Shown here piece by piece: positions 5,948 to 7,246 of a DNA stretch of 7,246 bases. The notes beneath the pieces were generated by a model. That model was not told the DNA's origin. It did not search any database and saw only the letters and a list, made by a program, of their open reading frames with translations. A program made the translations under genes and the position numbers. The stretch comes from Opitutales bacterium. GTDB lineage: Bacteria; Verrucomicrobiota; Verrucomicrobiia; Opitutales; T3Sed10-336. Each line of letters starts with the position of its first letter. Position 1 is the first letter of the stretch. The stretch is from positions 1-7,246 of the forward strand of contig SLOW01000334.1 of NCBI GenBank assembly GCA_007132315.1. Direction: 5' to 3'.

Positions 5948-7117
5948 ATGGCTGACAACGCTTGGCCTTTCTTCATGCTCGAGTATCTGCGCAGTCTTTT
6001 TAACCGGAATTTTTCCGACCCTCAGGTGATCATCCTGATTCTGCTCCTGGTCGGGGCCACCGCTGTTATTCTGCTGTTCGGAAAACTGCTGGCTCCGGTT
6101 TTCGCCAGTGTGGTCATCGCCTACCTGCTCGATGGATTGGTCGGAGCCCTCCGGGGGCGGGGTGTTCCGCGCTGGCTGTCCGTGCTCTTCGTCTTCGTCA
6201 TGTTCCTGGCCGGGATGTTTTTCACCATCTTCGCCCTGGTGCCACTGCTCTACCGTGAAATTACGCGCCTGATCCAGGAGATGCCGCGGATGATTCTGGC
6301 CCTCGAAGGGTACCTGCTCGAAATGCTCGAACGTTACCCGGAGATTTTCAATGAGGAGCAGGTGGAGGGACTCATCCGGAACCTGCGCCCGGAGGTGGAA
6401 CGTCTGGGCGAAACGGTCCTCTCGGCATCGCTGGCGCTTCTCCCGACGGTGATGGCAGCTGTGGTTTACCTCGTGCTCATGCCGTTGATGGTGTTTTTCT
6501 TCCTCAAGGACAAGCAGAAGATTCTCAATTGGTTCAAGAGCTACCTGCCTCGGGACCACTCCCTCGCCGACCAGGTGTGGCGCGAGACCAACCGGCAGGT
6601 TGCCAATTACATCCGCGGGAAGTTCTGGGAAATTCTCATTGTCGGCGCGGTGACCTACGTTACGTTTTTCCTGCTCGGACTCAACTATGCCGTGTTGCTC
6701 GGGGTGCTGGTCGGACTTTCTGTCCTGATTCCATACATCGGCGCGGCTGTCGTGACCTTTCCGATACTGGGTATCGCCTACTTCCAGTGGGGCTGGAGCC
6801 CGGATCTGCTCTACGTGATGATCGCCTACGCGATCATCCAGACGCTCGACGCGAATGTGCTGTTTCCACTGTTGTTTTCCAAGGTGGTCGACCTGCATCC
6901 GGTTGCGATTATCGTCGCGTTGCTGTTCTTCGGCGGAATCTGGGGGTTCTGGGGGATTTTCTTCGCCATTCCGCTGGCCACGCTGGTCAAGGCGGTCTTG
7001 AGCTCTTGGCCGCGGGCCGGGGCAACGGCGGAGGCGTCCGAATCGACCGCTACCGTCCCTTCGACGGCCGGGCGGATCGAAGAAAGCGAACAGCCGCGCG
7101 AGCAGGTTTCTACCTGA
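5948..7117 (+). CDS. perM: AI-2E/PerM-family inner-membrane transporter
   Basis: A 389-residue polytopic inner-membrane protein of the AI-2E transporter family (PF01594), close in sequence feel to E. coli PerM/YfgO. Conserved parts: NFSDPQ near the N-terminus (21-26), the central PLMVFFFLKDKQKILNW (179-195), NYIRGKFWEILIVG (220-233), GLSVLIPYIGA (256-266), DLHPVAIIVALLFFGG (315-330) and WGFWGIFFAIPLATLVKAV (332-350). About eight membrane segments and a soluble domain near 105-160 fit the family. The C-terminal tail (356-389) is polar and rich in Ser, Thr and Glu. ATG at 5975 (MLEYLRSLFNRNFSDPQ) aligns with the E. coli start and is a real alternative. Family members differ in function: AI-2 export (TqsA), Na+/H+ antiport in some bacilli, unknown for PerM. 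The substrate is therefore left open. It is probably co-transcribed with the kinase 23 nt upstream. Confidence 0.9.
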   Translation: MADNAWPFFMLEYLRSLFNRNFSDPQVIILILLLVGATAVILLFGKLLAPVFASVVIAYLLDGLVGALRGRGVPRWLSVLFVFVMFLAGMFFTIFALVPLLYREITRLIQEMPRMILALEGYLLEMLERYPEIFNEEQVEGLIRNLRPEVERLGETVLSASLALLPTVMAAVVYLVLMPLMVFFFLKDKQKILNWFKSYLPRDHSLADQVWRETNRQVANYIRGKFWEILIVGAVTYVTFFLLGLNYAVLLGVLVGLSVLIPYIGAAVVTFPILGIAYFQWGWSPDLLYVMIAYAIIQTLDANVLFPLLFSKVVDLHPVAIIVALLFFGGIWGFWGIFFAIPLATLVKAVLSSWPRAGATAEASESTATVPSTAGRIEESEQPREQVST

Positions 7118-7246
7118 GCTGCATGGCACCGTTATTCAAAAGCCGGATTTTGGATTAAACTGATTCCGAATTGCGGATCCTCCAATGGTCCCGCCTTCCC
7201 GGAGAACAGGAACCGCACTCCTGTTGCGCCGTGGGCGGTACTCAAA
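7118..7246. other. Right-edge region, no assignable gene
   Basis: I see no hairpin with a U-tract after the PerM stop, so no terminator can be called. On the plus strand an ATG at 7185 opens a frame that runs off the edge, reading MVPPSRRTGTALLLRRGRYS. This could be the first 20 codons of a further gene, but it is too short to judge and its upstream site is weak. Two minus-strand frames are also open from the edge for under 40 codons, so a convergent gene end is equally possible. Confidence 0.4.
7205..7225. repeat. Perfect 7-bp dyad, operator- or hairpin-like
   Basis: AACAGGA (7205-7211) and TCCTGTT (7219-7225) are exact reverse complements around a 7-nt centre. The size and spacing would suit either a protein-binding dyad or a small RNA hairpin. 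It has no following U-tract. With so little flanking sequence its role cannot be decided. Confidence 0.35.

Noticed and set aside
5948..7117. Calling the PerM-like protein an autoinducer-2 exporter
   Set aside because: The family name comes from one member (TqsA); other members do different things and nothing here shows AI-2 transport.
5888..7129. A 413-codon minus-strand frame opposite the PerM-like gene
   Set aside because: The plus-strand frame has unmistakable AI-2E/PerM motifs; the antisense translation is Gln/Glu/His/Arg-rich and domain-free, as expected opposite a hydrophobic gene.
1..7246. tRNA, rRNA, CRISPR arrays, insertion sequences or phage attachment sites
   Set aside because: I saw no cloverleaf-like sequence, regularly spaced direct repeats with spacers, transposase motif or terminal inverted repeats anywhere in the window.

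Overview
The window is a GC-rich bacterial segment with seven protein genes and no RNA gene, CRISPR array, transposase or phage gene that I could recognise. The host looks Gram-negative: it has an exported binding protein with a BtuCD/FecCD-type importer. The phylum is uncertain. Most start codons lack a good Shine-Dalgarno sequence. One intergenic region carries a degenerate CAAATCT-type 7-bp repeat of a kind I associate with Verrucomicrobiota, Planctomycetes and some deltaproteobacterial genomes. The MFS protein reminds me of verrucomicrobial homologues, but the AI-2E/PerM protein resembles E. coli PerM closely. I therefore favour a PVC-type or proteobacteria-like organism without deciding.

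Layout: (1) 1-618, minus strand, is the N-terminal 206 codons of dihydropteroate synthase (folP), cut by the left window edge. (2) 619-877 is intergenic; it holds a 7-bp-period repeat, a strong hairpin and a probable intrinsic terminator. (3) 878-4694, minus strand, is a tight four-gene operon read right to left: periplasmic binding protein, FecCD/BtuC-type permease, FecE/BtuD-type ATPase, then a 12-TM MFS transporter. The junctions are ATGA, GTGA and a 3-nt gap. (4) 4695-4883 is a divergent promoter region with an AT-rich island. (5) 4884-7117, plus strand, holds a small membrane histidine kinase and an AI-2E/PerM-family membrane protein 23 nt downstream. (6) 7118-7246 is the unassigned right edge, possibly with the first codons of another gene.

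The ABC operon probably imports a corrinoid, heme or ferric siderophore across the inner membrane. The sequence does not settle the substrate: I see no TonB-dependent receptor and no convincing cobalamin riboswitch here. The MFS gene in the same operon is the most interesting contextual clue. The kinase has no response regulator within the window, so its only evident partner is the PerM-like protein. I found no convincing new multi-gene system. The points most worth checking are the MFS gene in the importer operon, the kinase-PerM pair, a 24-residue insertion in FolP, and the heptamer/hairpin element.
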